From contig JAVIAB010000025.1 in NCBI GenBank assembly GCA_032433765.1, forward strand, positions 38,220,756 through 38,284,755: DNA of 64,000 nucleotides, read 5' to 3'. Position numbers and translations under genes: made by a program. Shown here in pieces: positions 49,701 through 60,000 of the stretch. The notes under the pieces were generated by a model that saw only the letters and a program-made list of their open reading frames with translations, was not told the DNA's origin and made no database searches. The DNA is from Megaustenia siamemsis. Its lineage: Eukaryota > Mollusca > Gastropoda > Stylommatophora > Ariophantidae. Every line of letters begins with the position of its first letter. Positions within the stretch are counted from its first letter, which is position 1.

Positions 49701-51771
49701 CTAAAAATAGCATTTCAGACAATGAAAAACGTCTTTCGCAACATGTCTATGTCAAAAGAAGTGAATGAGCTTATCATTGCGATATAGAGCCACTTCTGAC
49801 CATTGGAAGCGAGTCATGAACAGTAGACACACGAATGAAAAGACAATTAGAGGGGACAGAGAAAGGATTTCTCAGAAGAAAGTTGAGAGTTTCCTGGACA
49901 GCTAAAATGACCTAACAAGAGCTCCTAAAAAATATCAGAAAGAAACAATTGACATGTTTTTGGGGACATCATGAAAAGAGGAAAATTGGAATACTTGATT
50001 GCAAATGGCAAAATACACAGAAAGAGAGGTCGCAGATGGCAAGAGAGAAGATACTAGATAGCATGGAATCATAGCATGGTAAACAGTCAACAACAGAATT
50101 GATACAATGCACTGTGGATAGAAGATTGTGGAAGGACATGATTGCCCATGCCAACCGCTATGGCACATGATGATGGTAGGAATTCATTACTTCTCTGAAC
50201 TGAATTCAAACCCTTCGGATCAGTAAGCGAGCACACAAACCACTTGGCCACAGAGGCTCCACAATTAGGGACTATCTATCTATCTACTGTCCATTCAAGC
50301 CAAAAATAAGGGACTACGTTATATTAATTTATAGATTGTCATTTAATATGTAAGTTCCGAATTTTCAAATCAAATGATTATCCACCTTTACTTATGGATG
50401 CGAGGTGCGCGTGGTCATGCGGCTAAAACCACTGTTCCGCTAGCTGAAAAGCCGGCGTACGGTGTTCGAAGCCCGCGGTAGACAGAAAGGATTTTTTCTT
50501 TCAGGGGTGAAATTAAAATCCTGAGTCTCACGCGTCGTGGCGACTGCTTGACCAAGCGGCCTTTATCCCTTGGGTTCTATCATTGCCCCCCGACATACAC
50601 CGGCAATGGTACTATGTGTCGTAAAGATAGTTTTTTTTTACTTATGGATGCAAGAGCTGGAAAACACCAAAGAAATAGAAAATAAACTGGATGCATTTGA
50701 AAACAAATACCAGAGGAAAATACTTTGTATACCATGGAATGAGTTCAAGACAGGTGCAGAAATGACAAAGGATTCGAAAATATCAAATATAATCAAGAGT
50801 GAAAGGTGGTCATATGTTGGTCATGTGATGAGAAGGGACAACAAAAGCAGTCCCTCAAATAGGAACCAGAGGGGAAAGAAAAAGGGGCTGAGAAACACAC
50901 AAAAATACATTAAAGCAAGAGGCAACAACAGCAGGCATCAACTGCCTCGCCGAGACTGAACAACTTACCCAAAAGAGAGTTGTGTGGTGAAACATAATGC
51001 AGGTCCTGAGCAAGGTCTGACAGTTGAAAGATCATCGGACAGAAGAGTGTAGAATTTCTGCTCTATGTGCAGTCTTCAGCTTGAAAGGACAACAGACAGA
51101 AGAGTGTATAATTTCTGCTCTATGTGCAGTCTTCAGCTTGAAAGGACAACAGACAGAAAGGCAGGCAGAACAAATGTCACAATAATCAACTTTATGTAGA
51201 ACACAACCTACTTTAACACTCAAAATAAATGCCACATTAATCAACTTCATGTAGAACGTGGCCTACTTTAACACTCAGAACAAATGTCACATTAATCAAC
51301 TTCATGTAGGACACGACCTACTTTAACACTCAGAACAAATGTCACAATAATCAACTTCATGTAGAACACGACCTACTTTAACACTCAAAATAAATGCCAC
51401 ATTAATCAACTTCATGTAGAACGTGGCCTACTTTAACACTCAGAACAAATGTCACATTAATCAACTTCATGTAGGACACGACCTACTTTAACACTCAGAA
51501 CAAATGTCACATTAATCAACTTCATGTAGGACACGACCTACTTTAACACTCAGAACAAATGTCACAATAATCAACTTTATGTAACACGACCTACTTTAAC
51601 ATTCTGTGACCCAATCTTGATGACCCTGGTACATTGATCAAGTCCAATAGTCGTTTGCTTCCCAGGGTTAGTCGGGAATGAATTATTCATAAACCTTCTA
51701 AAAATAGCACTCTTCCCCACGCCATACTCTCCATGAAGAATCACCTTATAACTTGGAATCCCTGTCGCCAT
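46294..51771 (-). CDS. Divergent Rab-family small GTPase, complete, two coding exons
   Basis: Membrane-traffic GTPase of 208 residues, coded by 51771-51595 and 46743-46294 in phase 0. The ATG context is TTAGAAATGG. The P-loop GEYGVGKS (14-21) and switch I TTIG (40-43) are intact. G3 reads WDTGGIE (63-69) where Rabs have WDTAGQE, so the catalytic Gln is Ile68. G4 is NMSD (121-124) instead of NKxD. G5 is SCK (158-160). The YYRGA Rab-family motif is present (78-82). The tail ENSEKNCC ends in two cysteines, the Rab prenylation signal. Not matched to a named Rab subfamily. Could be a slow-hydrolysing or atypical Rab; expression is not shown. Confidence 0.9.
46754..47393. repeat. 40-bp satellite abutting Rab exon 2, 16 units
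   Basis: AATATTCAACAATTAAATGT then GAGCATTAAGGCAAACTTAG. Begins 11 bases from the exon. The copy nearest the exon is continuous with the acceptor region, and each unit carries a TGCTCAC branch-point-like sequence on the transcribed strand. Confidence 0.95.
47394..47545. repeat. About 52-bp degenerate repeat, 3 to 4 units
   Basis: AATATTCAACTCAAACAT and TATTATCAACCCTTACCTA. It shares the AATATTCAAC start with the 40-bp array. Confidence 0.85.
47550..48345 (+). mobile_element. LINE-G/LINE-C composite in the Rab intron
   Basis: First a LINE-G piece ([16 protein letters not shown]), then [56 protein letters not shown] and [20 protein letters not shown]. It ends TCAACACTGAAAGGCAGATG. Frameshifts throughout. 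Confidence 0.8.
48385..48640 (-). mobile_element. Element M, antisense
   Basis: CATCTATCTATTGTCCTTTC at the tail end; reverse-strand hairpin GCCATCTTTGGC; CGCCTCTTACGACATGCC further in. Confidence 0.82.
48775..49135 (-). mobile_element. SINE-2 (tRNA-derived), antisense, plus partial copy
   Basis: 48885-49135 reads on the reverse strand GGAGCCTCATAGGTTGAGTG (A-box-like) and GGGTTTGATCCCC (B box), and ends GCAAGGCAGGGGAG. 48775-48880 is a second tail-only copy. Confidence 0.78.
49137..49560 (-). mobile_element. LINE-E 3' end, antisense, with tail quintuplication
   Basis: CTTTCAGCTCCCTGTGGAGC then ATAGGTCTTCAACAAACA occurs five times in tandem (49153-49345) before the usual LINE-E sequence continues (ATTCTTTTAAGATCATTCC). 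Elsewhere this is a single terminal copy. Confidence 0.88.
49560..50268 (-). mobile_element. SINE-2, antisense, split by LINE-B
   Basis: Tail half at 49575-49665 (TTTTTAGAGGCTGGGTGAAC), head half at 50180-50265 (GATCAGTAAGCGAGCACAC and CCACAGAGGCTCC). Confidence 0.7.
49670..50178 (+). mobile_element. LINE-B, sense, decayed
   Basis: AAATCCACAGAAATAAAAAG through CTATGGCACATGATGATGG. Frames correspond to [22 protein letters not shown] wording with stops. Confidence 0.75.
50330..51165 (+). mobile_element. LINE-G, split by SINE-4
   Basis: Before the SINE: TTTTCAAATCAAATGATTAT and CTTACTTATGGATGC. After it: [36 protein letters not shown] and [13 protein letters not shown]. The 3' end (GTGTAGAATTTCTGCTC to AAAGGACAACAGACAG) is duplicated (about 53 bp x 2). 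Confidence 0.85.
50402..50638 (+). mobile_element. SINE-4 inside LINE-G
   Basis: GAGGTGCGCGTGGTCATGCG head and GTGTTCGAAGCCCGCGG B box. Flanked by ACTTATGGATGC on both sides. Confidence 0.92.
51170..51590. repeat. 55-bp satellite carrying copies of the Rab exon 1 donor, 7 units
   Basis: CCTACTTTAACACTCAGAAC and CATTAATCAACTTCATGTAG. CCTACTTTAAC starts at 51207, 51262, 51317, 51372, 51427, 51482 and 51537. The real exon boundary copy is at 51590 (CCTACTTTAACATTCTG). On the transcribed strand each reads GTTAAA|GTAGGT or GTAGGC. Confidence 0.94.
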
Positions 51772-51781
51772 TTCTAACAAT
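51595..51781 (-). CDS. Rab-like GTPase exon 1 (start to beta-3)
   Basis: Coding 51771-51595, 59 codons: [32 protein letters not shown], then [14 protein letters not shown]. The donor is AAA|GTAGGT. The CTCTTTATAG just upstream looks like an acceptor, so a 5' non-coding exon probably lies further upstream (higher coordinates). Confidence 0.93.
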
Positions 51782-51899
51782 CTATAAAGAGGAAAATGAA
51801 GAAGAGTTACTTTAAATAAATTAACAATGTCAGCGACAACTCATTTCAAATTTAAAAAACAGCATGTATTATATTTGTTAATTGGTTTATTTACTGGGA

Positions 51900-51985
51900 C
51901 TATTCGCGCAACACAGTGGTAGCGCATTGGTTAGATAAGAAAGTGTATGTGTTCGATTCCTGTTTTCAAGCCAAAATGAAATGAA
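51900..51985 (+). mobile_element. tRNA-like SINE head or tRNA pseudogene
   Basis: CACAGTGGTAGCGCATTGG (A-box-like) and GTGTTCGATTCCTG (B box) spaced as in a tRNA, but stems are imperfect and no 3' body is recognised. Confidence 0.5.
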
Positions 51986-52009
51986 TACCTGGGTAAAAAG
52001 TTACAAAAA

Positions 52010-52380
52010 AACAAAGTAAGTGTAAAGCGGCAAATGTGGAGATCATGATTCGCAAGGGCCTCCTGAACATCTACACACTGCTCAAAAAACAGGTTATGTT
52101 GGCCTGGCCACATACACTGTATGAAAGATGATTGCATACCAAAAGATATACTCTATGGACAACTAGCAGATGGCAAAAGAACTAGGTTGCGTACAAAACT
52201 CTGATTATAGACATATGTAAATGAGACATGAAGACTCTGAACATAAACTCTGCAACCTGGGATGACATAGCTGCAGACCGCAATCTCTGAAAGCACACTC
52301 TAAAGGTTCACCTCAAAGAAGAAGCAGACAGATTCATAGAAAAAGAGAATACACTGCGAAAGAAAAGAAAAAATTATATT
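52010..52380 (+). mobile_element. LINE-F 3' part
   Basis: Wording like LCWPGHIHCMKDDCIPKDIL and YGQLADGKRTRLRTKL, parallel to LGHIQRMEEKRIPRQILYGE in the copy at 52945. Confidence 0.72.
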
Positions 52381-52524
52381 TCTAGGTGCACTGAAAAATC
52401 CAAAGTCAACTATGACTGACGGAGGCTACTACTACGTGGGTGAAGAGTTTGAGAATGTAATGGCATCAAAGAAGGGCACAAGGTCCCTCACTTTCAATTG
52501 CTGTGGTCTAGTACGACTTACTCA

Positions 52525-52850
52525 ATTGTGTCTCGCAGCTCCTTGTGGAGCTAAGGGCTACAATCACGCTCTACCCGTGAACCTGGTTTTGTGCTATTTT
52601 CTCCAACTGAGCCCACATCCATCCTGCAGCATTTGCTTCTGTCTTGGCAGTTCTTCTCCAGGTCTACTTGGGCCTTCCAACTTTCCTAGTTCTTTGTAGA
52701 TTCTAGTTAATTGACTGTCTTGCAATATTTATTGCTTCATAGTCTACGCAATGCATGGCTATCCAACCCTATTTCATTTTCTTGATCACTGCTTGCACCT
52801 ACTGGTATCTGGGCAGTTCTTCTCCAAAAGTTTTCATTTTATTAGGCCAT
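52525..52850 (-). mobile_element. LINE tail related to LINE-E, antisense
   Basis: CTCGCAGCTCCTTGTGGAGC is a relative of the LINE-E tail. The reverse strand has GRPSRPGEELPRQ-like wording. Confidence 0.6.
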
Positions 52851-52944
52851 CTATTTTTTTTATTAATTAATTAATTAATTTTTTTTTTTTTTTTAGCATT
52901 TGCCAGTTTTCACTTCTGGTAAAGCCCCTAGAGACTAGGACAAT

Positions 52945-53765
52945 CGCTGAACAACAACCTGGACAAAGCTTGAGACCTTTTTTCACTGTCAATCAGTGTT
53001 CAGAAAACAGTAATACTAAGTCAAGGTGACATCAAACCTCTATTAATCACTTTAAAAGATTGTCCACTAGAATCAGTTCCGAAATTCATGTATCTTGGAT
53101 TCACAATTACACAAACCACTTCTCTTGAGGATGAAATGAACAGCCGAATTGGTAAGGCAGCTATGACTTTCGGCAAACTCACAGAAAGGGCCTGGGACAA
53201 CACGAAATTAACACTGAAGACCAAACTCGATATATCAAACTTGTGTGCTTAGCACACCATTATATGGATCTGAAACCTGGACAACATACCCAAATCACGA
53301 AAAAAGATTAAATGTCTTCCACATGCGATGTCTCCGCAGAATAATGCACATCAAATGGCAGGACAAAATAACCAACTTAACTGTCCTGCAACGTGCTAAG
53401 ATCTCAACAATCATGTCGATGCTCAGATGTCGAAGACTAAGATAGCTGGGGCACATCCAGCGAATGGAAGAAAAACGCATCCCCAGGCAAATACTATATG
53501 GTGAACTAACACACGGAAAAAGACAAATCAGCAGACCTAAATTACGATATAGAGATATCTGTAAATCATCTCTGAATGACTTCTCCATCTGTGAAAATGA
53601 CTGGGAACATCTGGCAAATGATCGCACATAATGGAGAGCATGTATAAGGAACGATATAACATCATTTGAGACTGTGCTAAGGCAAAACTTAGAAGAGAAA
53701 AGGAAAACCCTGTGGACCAGTGGGTCTGACTTGTTCAACTGTGACCACGTGTGTTTGTCAAAATT
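52945..53765 (+). mobile_element. LINE-F, RT thumb to 3' end
   Basis: Pieces in order: VPKFMYLGFTIT-like and IGKAAMTFGKLTERAWDN, PLYGSETWTTYPNHEKRLNV, FHMRCLRRIMHIKWQDKITN and LGHIQRMEEKRIPRQI. Two frame breaks. A fragment of SINE-5 tail (52885-52944) precedes it. Confidence 0.83.
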
Positions 53766-53864
53766 TTGGTAGAATTAGCCACGAGAGAAAATTTTTGACA
53801 AAAACCTAAAAAAAATACACAATAGCCTCTACTAGACCGTCTGACAAGATGAAAAGGGCTATAA

Positions 53865-54182
53865 TCATTTTTTTTTGCATTTGCCAGTTTTCACTTCTGG
53901 TACAGTCCCTAGAGACTGAGAAATAAATTTTGCATGTTAATCCATTTTTTCTCTAGCAGCCTTGTGCACAGGGGTCCCTCGCCACGCAGGCAGATAACTC
54001 CATCTTTGGAGATAATCATATTTTTCCATCTATTGAGTAATTGATATTTCAAGCTGGGAATCACTGCTGAGACCAGGGGTGGTTGCCGCAGAGAGAAATC
54101 ACAAATAAAAATGTCAACCAGTGCAGCCGGGATTTGAACTCACAACCACTCTGTCTCAAGACCAGCATCTTGCCTTCAGACC
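53865..54182 (-). mobile_element. SINE-5, antisense
   Basis: TTTTCACTTCTGGTACAGTC, CAGGGGTCCCTCGCCACGC and CCGGGATTTGAACTCACAAC. The head end has decayed into a C run. Confidence 0.85.
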
Positions 54183-54515
54183 CCCCCCCCCCCCATATCT
54201 CCATCTTTTATTAAAAAGCTGTCCGAGTTGGTGGAGTTTCTGTAGCTTGCTGTTTTTTTTTCCCCATAATGAGCCTGCTGACCCCATTGTGCTCCAACAA
54301 GGAGGACTAGGGTACCTATTTTTGACTGACCCCTTCCTACTTAGACCTCACCGCTCTTTGTTTTTGACTCAAGTACCATTTTAGCTGTAATTGTGGAAAG
54401 TTCTGTGACATTTATGGATAAAGATGTCCCGAGTCTAGTATGTCCCTTTCATTCTTAAAACTGGTATTTTAGGGAAGTGGTTTCAGTTTGTGACACCAGA
54501 TACCAAACCTAATGA
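54183..54515. other. No gene recognised
   Basis: A C-run at its start; the rest is unassigned. Confidence 0.5.
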
Positions 54516-54519
54516 TTTT

Positions 54520-55097
54520 ATTTTAAGTAAATTTTTATGTGCGCATTTACAAATGCAAAATTGAAATAAACAAAAGAATAGGTATGGCAAAAAGTAATTT
54601 TAATACCATGAAAAATATACTAACAACAAAACAAATATCAGCAGGGCTGAAACTAAGAATGGCAAAATGTTACATCTTCTCAATATTCCTGTATGGTGCA
54701 GAAACATGGACATTAGACAAGAAAACAGAACAGAAAATTAAAGCCCTTGAAATGTGGATTTATAGAAGTATAGGTAGAATTGGATGGAAACAAAAGATAA
54801 CAAACGATGAAGTTTTAAAACAACTGAAAATAAAAAGAGAACTACTAAATACAATTAAGACAAGACAAATGAAATTTTTGGGGCATGTTAAAAGACACAA
54901 CAGCCTACTAAAAGTAATATTGGAAGGGAATATACAAGGTAAAAGAGGCAAAGGCAGACCAAGCCTAACATGGACGAGTAACATCAAAAGATGGACAAGT
55001 CAATCTATGACAGCCTGCACCATCAAAGCAAGAAACAGAGTAGAATGGCGATCCATGGTAGCCAACCTTCGTTGCAGAGAAGGCACTCGATGATGAT
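54520..55097 (+). mobile_element. LINE-D fragment, open for 184 codons
   Basis: [60 protein letters not shown] and [18 protein letters not shown], with a GATGATGATGA tail. One RR pair of the IYRR motif is IYRS here. Confidence 0.88.
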
Positions 55098-55254
55098 GAT
55101 TTATGTGTGGATGATATGTTAGTAATGGTTAATGCTCATTACTGAGAGTTTTCAATTTTTACCTACAAAATTTGTTACATTTTAAGATGCAACTTCTTCC
55201 AATCACTTTGAATGTTTAATCGAAGAAGTTTGTGTGTTTGATCTTCCTGAAATA

Positions 55255-55490
55255 AAACTTCAGGAGAACGTCAGGAGAAGAGTAAAGTTGAAATACTTGG
55301 TTACAACTGGCAAAAATACAGGAAAATAGAGATCATGAGTGGCAAAGAGAGAAGATACTAGATAGCTTGGTGTCATGCCAGGGAAAACAGTCAACAACAT
55401 AACTGATACTATGCATGGTAGATAGAAGATTGTGAAAGGACATGGTCGCTTATGCCAACTAGTATGGCACATGATGATGATGATGAAAGG
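55255..55490 (+). mobile_element. LINE-B 3' end
   Basis: AGTAAAGTTGAAATACTTGG, GGGAAAACAGTCAACAACAT and CACATGATGATGATGATGA. Confidence 0.8.
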
Positions 55491-55529
55491 CGTAAATGAA
55501 CTAAATTATCAAAAACAAACAGCTGTGCC

Positions 55530-55610
55530 CTGTCCAGCTTGGCTGGCATACCACTTGGTGAGGGCATACCACTTGGGGAAGGCATACCACTTGGGAAGGG
55601 CACAGGGTAT
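55530..55610. repeat. 21-bp repeat, 4 units
   Basis: GGCATACCACTTGG(T/G)GA-type units, GC-richer than the surroundings. Confidence 0.9.
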
Positions 55611-55956
55611 GGTGATGCCCCTACAACATTCTATCTCATAGAACACTATTTTTTTTTTTATCAGGAAGTAAAAACTCTCAGGACATCACGACTAGAACAA
55701 GCGACCTCACTTTATGAGAGACAGTCTGGAATGTGATAAGACTTGACATTCTTTCAGTGACCTTTGATCATGGCATATATTATGCTGACAACATCATACG
55801 TGATATCATATCTATGATAACACTATCACCTTTTAAACATGGGACTTTTCATACTATAACTATTGACCAGCTGTTAAGAGACATTTTTTTTAAATCTGGA
55901 CCATGGATCAAATGTGGAAATGAGTGTCATATGTTTGTGCTCAATCACAGTAAATG
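55611..55956. other. No gene recognised
   Basis: Short open frames only. Ends in the SINE-1 target AATCACAGTAAATG. Confidence 0.5.
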
Positions 55957-56208
55957 GGAGCCGCGATAGCTCAGTGGTTAGTGAACTGGACTACAAAGGA
56001 CAAGGAGTAGGGTTCGATCCCAACCGACGGCTTTTGGGTTCACCCAGCCTTTAATGGGTACCGGATTTTTTTCTGGGAAAGTGAAGCGGCACGGGCATAA
56101 TACCGACCACATTATCCCAAAAATCATGTGCTGAAGGTCTGTAAAATTTATGGTCACTAACACCATATTCCCTATACGCCAGTTGGCATGACAGGGGTAC
56201 TTAAGCTT
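55957..56208 (+). mobile_element. SINE-1
   Basis: GGAGCCGCGATAGCTCAGTG to GACAGGGGTACTTAAGCTT. A perfect 14-bp duplication AATCACAGTAAATG lies at 55943-55956 and 56209-56222. Confidence 0.96.
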
Positions 56209-56222
56209 AATCACAGTAAATG

Positions 56223-57110
56223 TCTCATGGAGATTTACAGCTGTGCAACACTTTGCCAGAGACCAAAAGCAGAATACCAGAAGCAGCAGAAAATTTTAAA
56301 AAACCTGGACAAAATATGGAAATTAAAAATACTAAGCAAGGTAACTAAACTTAGAATATTCAATTCAAACATAAAACATCGAAAGTGATTGAGAGAAAAC
56401 TAAACACTTTTGAAGACAAATGCCTAAGAAAATTACTCTGTGACAATGGGATGAATTCAAGACTAATATAGAGATAAGAGAAATGGCCATGCAACCAACG
56501 ATCTCATATACAATGGGATGAATTCAAGACTAATATAGAGATAAGAGAAATGGCCATGTAACCAACGATCTCATCTACAATGGGATGAATTCAAGACTAA
56601 TATAGAGATAAGAGAAATGGCCATGTAACCAACGATCTCATCTACAATGGAATGAATTCAAGACTAATATAGAGATAAGAGAAATGGCCATGCAACCAAC
56701 CATCTCATCTACAATGTAATGAATTCAAGACTAATATAGAGATAAGAGAAATGGCCATGCAACCAATAATCTCATCTACAATGGAATGAATTCAAGACTA
56801 ATATAGAGATAAGAGAAATGGCCATGCAACCAATGATCTCATCTATAATTAGGAAGAGAAGATGAACATATGTCGGGTATGTGCTGAGAAGAGACAAGAC
56901 AGTTCCAAACTGGGTTCTTCTATGGGAAACATTAGGAAAGAAGAAAAAAGAATGACCTAGAGAGACGCTAAAAAGAACACTGATAAGAGAAGCAAAGTTG
57001 GCAGACACAGACTCATCAGAAAAGATAGAACATCTCACCAAAAGTAGAGATGGGTTACAAAAAATGCTACGAGTCCTATGGGATGACTAGCAATGTGGAA
57101 AGGATCAAGA
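56223..57110 (+). mobile_element. LINE-G with internal expansion
   Basis: [25 protein letters not shown], then NEFKTNIEIREMAM-type wording repeated six times, then SSIIRKRR-like and a GHV(L/M)RRD remnant, ending near CTACGAGTCCTATGGGATG. Confidence 0.8.
56440..56850. repeat. 66-bp repeat grown from LINE-G coding sequence, about 6 units
   Basis: AATGGGATGAATTCAAGACT, AATATAGAGATAAGAGAAAT and GGCCATGCAACCAACGATCT. The single-copy ancestor is seen at 60977-61017 (AATGAGTTCAAGACTAGCGC and AGATATAAGAGACATG). Confidence 0.93.
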
Positions 57111-57282
57111 TCAAAAACACTTTATCGCTAGTAAACTTTAGCACCAGTAAACTTTAGCACCAGTGTCATCTCCTAGGGGAAAGTTGAATGAACATGTCTA
57201 ACCCCATCCTAAAAAAAATGAGAAAATCATAATATACCAAGCTTTAGAACCTCAGATCTTCTTACATTACTATGGATATTCA

Positions 57283-57745
57283 TCATCATAATGTGTCATA
57301 CCGGTTGGCGTAGGTGATCATGTCCCTCCACAATCTTCTATCTACAGTGCATCGTATCAGTTCTGTTGTTGACTGTTTTCCATGCCATGACACCAAGCTA
57401 TCCAGTATTTTCTCTCTTTGTCGCCCGCGATCTCTCTTTCCTTTTATTTTGCCAGTTGTAACCAAGCATTCCAACTTTCCTCTTCTCATGATGTGCCCGA
57501 AAAATGTTGATTGCTTCTTTCTGATGTTTTTTAAAAGCTCCCTTTTTGTGTTGGTCTCTTTGAGAACTTCCTCATTGGTCTTTTTAGCTGTCCAGAAAAC
57601 TTTCAACATTCTTCTGAGAAATCCCATCTCTGTGGCCTCTAATTGTCTTTTCATTTGTTTGTCTACTGTCCGTGGAGCGCTTCCATAGGTCAGAATTGGT
57701 TCTATATAGCACCGATGAACTCTCTTTCTCATTTTTATTGACTAT
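57283..57745 (-). mobile_element. LINE-B, antisense, open for 148 codons
   Basis: The reverse strand encodes [60 protein letters not shown] and WRDMITYANRYDT. The + strand starts CATCATCATAATGTGTCATA. Confidence 0.87.
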
Positions 57746-57975
57746 GGATACTAAAGTTATCAAATTAAGATTTTATTTATTTATTTATCAACTGGAATAT
57801 AAAAAAAAATAGATAGTGAATGAGAAGATTGTCATATAGACCTATTCTATTGGTAAAAATTAGACAAACTTTCTTGTTTATGGTGTGTATGAGATGCCTA
57901 GAAAATTACAGTAATGCTTCATTTTGACAGCTTGGCATAGACATATCTTTCTCTTTCTAATGTTTTGGTTATGGA

Positions 57976-58160
57976 AGGTCCCAGGATCACTGCAAACGGA
58001 TTAAAACCCATAATTGCTCAACCGCCCATGCCTGTGGAATCATCCGAATTACTATCTCATCTCCCAAACAAAGAAAGGTAGCTGTAGTCCCCGACATAGC
58101 AGTCTCAGCACACGCCAAAAGACATAAGGCGAAGCTGCACAGAAAGAAATGTTTCTAATG
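57976..58160 (-). repeat. Dispersed element J, antisense
   Basis: ATTAAAACCCATAATTGCTC and CGCCCATGCCTGTGGAATCA are the complement of 62210-62310. It extends to GCCAAAAGACATAAGGCG, matched at 62125-62145. Confidence 0.78.
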
Positions 58161-58179
58161 TTCACCTGTTGACTACTAG

Positions 58180-58300
58180 AGGAATGGACAGTCCTCTTTA
58201 TCATCTGTCCTTTCAAGGACATTAAGTGGCCGTAGATGTGTTGTGGTTTATCAGCAACTTTCGGCCCAACACATCTTAATTCAGCAAGGCATTTGCCTTC
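58180..58300 (+). repeat. Dispersed element K
   Basis: TTCAAGGACATTAAGTGGCC, TGTTGTGGTTTA and TTTCGGCCCAACACATCT recur at 62966-63142 and 63830-64000. Confidence 0.8.
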
Positions 58301-58780
58301 CCTCTTTGACTCCTAATTCCTTGGCCTCACTAGATTGGTTAGTCTATTACGTTACTAGAGGCACAGCGAAGAAGTGGAGTAAGGTCTGGATGGCTTCTGG
58401 TTTACCGATCCTGGCACAAGCCATCAGCTGTGAGTCGCTAACAGGTTCCAGCTCTGTTGCTATGAGGCGCCTTGCCTCCTTAAAGAAATATAAGAACATT
58501 GATATTACAAGTGAGGAACAAGACACCCACAAGTACTTAGATGGACAACTCAAAGCTGACTGAGTTAGAATCAAGTGGCAACAGTCAATCAAGGTTCTAA
58601 TCCACTCCCAAGCAGTAGCTCTGGAAGCAGAATAACTAGTCAGGCCAAGCAAAGAGGAAGGCAACTCCAGTACCTATAAATATTGTGGTGAAGACAGATG
58701 TATTGGGCCTCAAGGCACAGATGTTACAGCTTCTTGCAACTATGCCCATTTAATGTCCTTTTATGAATGGGTAAAGAGGA
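58301..58780. other. Open on both strands, not recognised
   Basis: Both strands stay open for about 100 codons (58243-58563 +, 58664-58347 -). Neither translation shows a motif I recognise. Could be retroelement ORF or chance. Confidence 0.4.
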
Positions 58781-58924
58781 ATTCAGCAAATCAATACAAC
58801 TAAAAAATCAGCAAAACAATACAACAAAAATATTAGCAGATCAATACAAAGTAAACTTAGCAAATTAAAATAGATTAAACATCAGCATATCAATAGAGTT
58901 AAAATATCAGCAAATCAATAGAAT

Positions 58925-59090
58925 GATAGAGCTGCTTGCACAGAACAGAGACAAATGGCGAGATTTGATAAAATATCTTTAAAAGAATTGAAAACTGCTA
59001 GAACAAAAAGTCAGATAAGAGAAGGAGTATCTTGGTCTATGCCCTAAGGGCCAGCTATGGCTCGAAAGGTCAATAGATAGATGGATAGAA
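58925..59090 (+). mobile_element. LINE-G 3' end
   Basis: TGATAGAGCTGCTTGCACAG, hairpin GCCAGCTATGGC, then CAATAGATAGATGG. Flanked by AATCAATAGAA of the satellite. Confidence 0.82.
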
Positions 59091-59585
59091 ATCAATAGAA
59101 CCAACGAGGAAATAAGTTTAGAGGCAAAACGAGCACTATACAATACAATCTTCATCCCAATGCCAGACAATGGGCTACCAATGCTAGACCTGGACCCTAG
59201 ATGCAACAACAATAAGAAAAATAACCTCCACTGAGATGAAATGTGTCAGACGAATGACGGGTAACAATCTGAGAGATAAGATCAGAAATGAAGAACTGAG
59301 AAAAAAGCTAGGAAATAGCCCCCCGCCATAGAATATATAAAGAAACAAAAGATCAAATGGTTTGGCCACGTGACAAGGCAGAAAGATCAAAACACAACAC
59401 AACGAGCCTTCAACAAACGTTGTGAGAATACCAGACCCAATGGTCGACCACAAAAAAGATGGATGGATGGAATATTAGAAGTACTAAGAAACATAACAGC
59501 AGCAGAGGCAAACAGAATAACAAAAGACCGCAAATTATATCTCCCCTCGACGCTGAAAGGTAAATGAGGAAGGAAAGAAGAAGAA
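59091..59585 (+). mobile_element. LINE-C 3' part
   Basis: TNEEISLEAKRALYNTIFIP-like wording, a [24 protein letters not shown] region in a shifted frame, then RWMDGILEVLRNITAAEANR and CTCGACGCTGAAAGG with a GAAGAAGAAGAA tail. Confidence 0.82.
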
Positions 59586-60000
59586 GAAGAATAGAACTAA
59601 AATATCAGCAAATCAATACAACTAAAATATCAGCAAATCAATACAACTAAAATATCAGCAAATCAATACAATTAAAATATCAGCAAATCAATACAACTAA
59701 AATATCAGCAAATCAATACAACTAAAATATCAGCAAATCAATACAACTAAAATATCAGCAAATCAATACAACTAAAATATCAGCAAATCAATACAACTAA
59801 AATATCAGCAAATCAATACAATTAAAATATCAGCAAATCAATACAACTAAAATATCAGCAAATCAATACAGCTAAAATATCAGCAAAACAATACAGCTAA
59901 AATATCAGCAAATCAATACAGCTAAAATATCAGCAAATCAATACAACTAAAATATCAGCAAATCAATACAACTAAAATATCAACAAATTAATAAAACAAC

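Larger units (their letters stand above)
58781..60000. repeat. 24-bp satellite, split by a LINE-G/LINE-C insertion
   Basis: AAATATCAGCAAATCAATAC plus AACT, about 6 diverged units at 58781-58924 and about 17 uniform ones at 59590-60000. The middle is mobile DNA. Confidence 0.93.

Noticed and set aside
52412..52699. 95-codon + strand frame
   Set aside because: Its second half is the antisense of a LINE tail (CTCGCAGCTCCTTGTGGAGC), so it is probably chance.
58243..58664. Overlapping 105-codon frames on both strands
   Set aside because: No motif or splice evidence; kept only as unassigned sequence.
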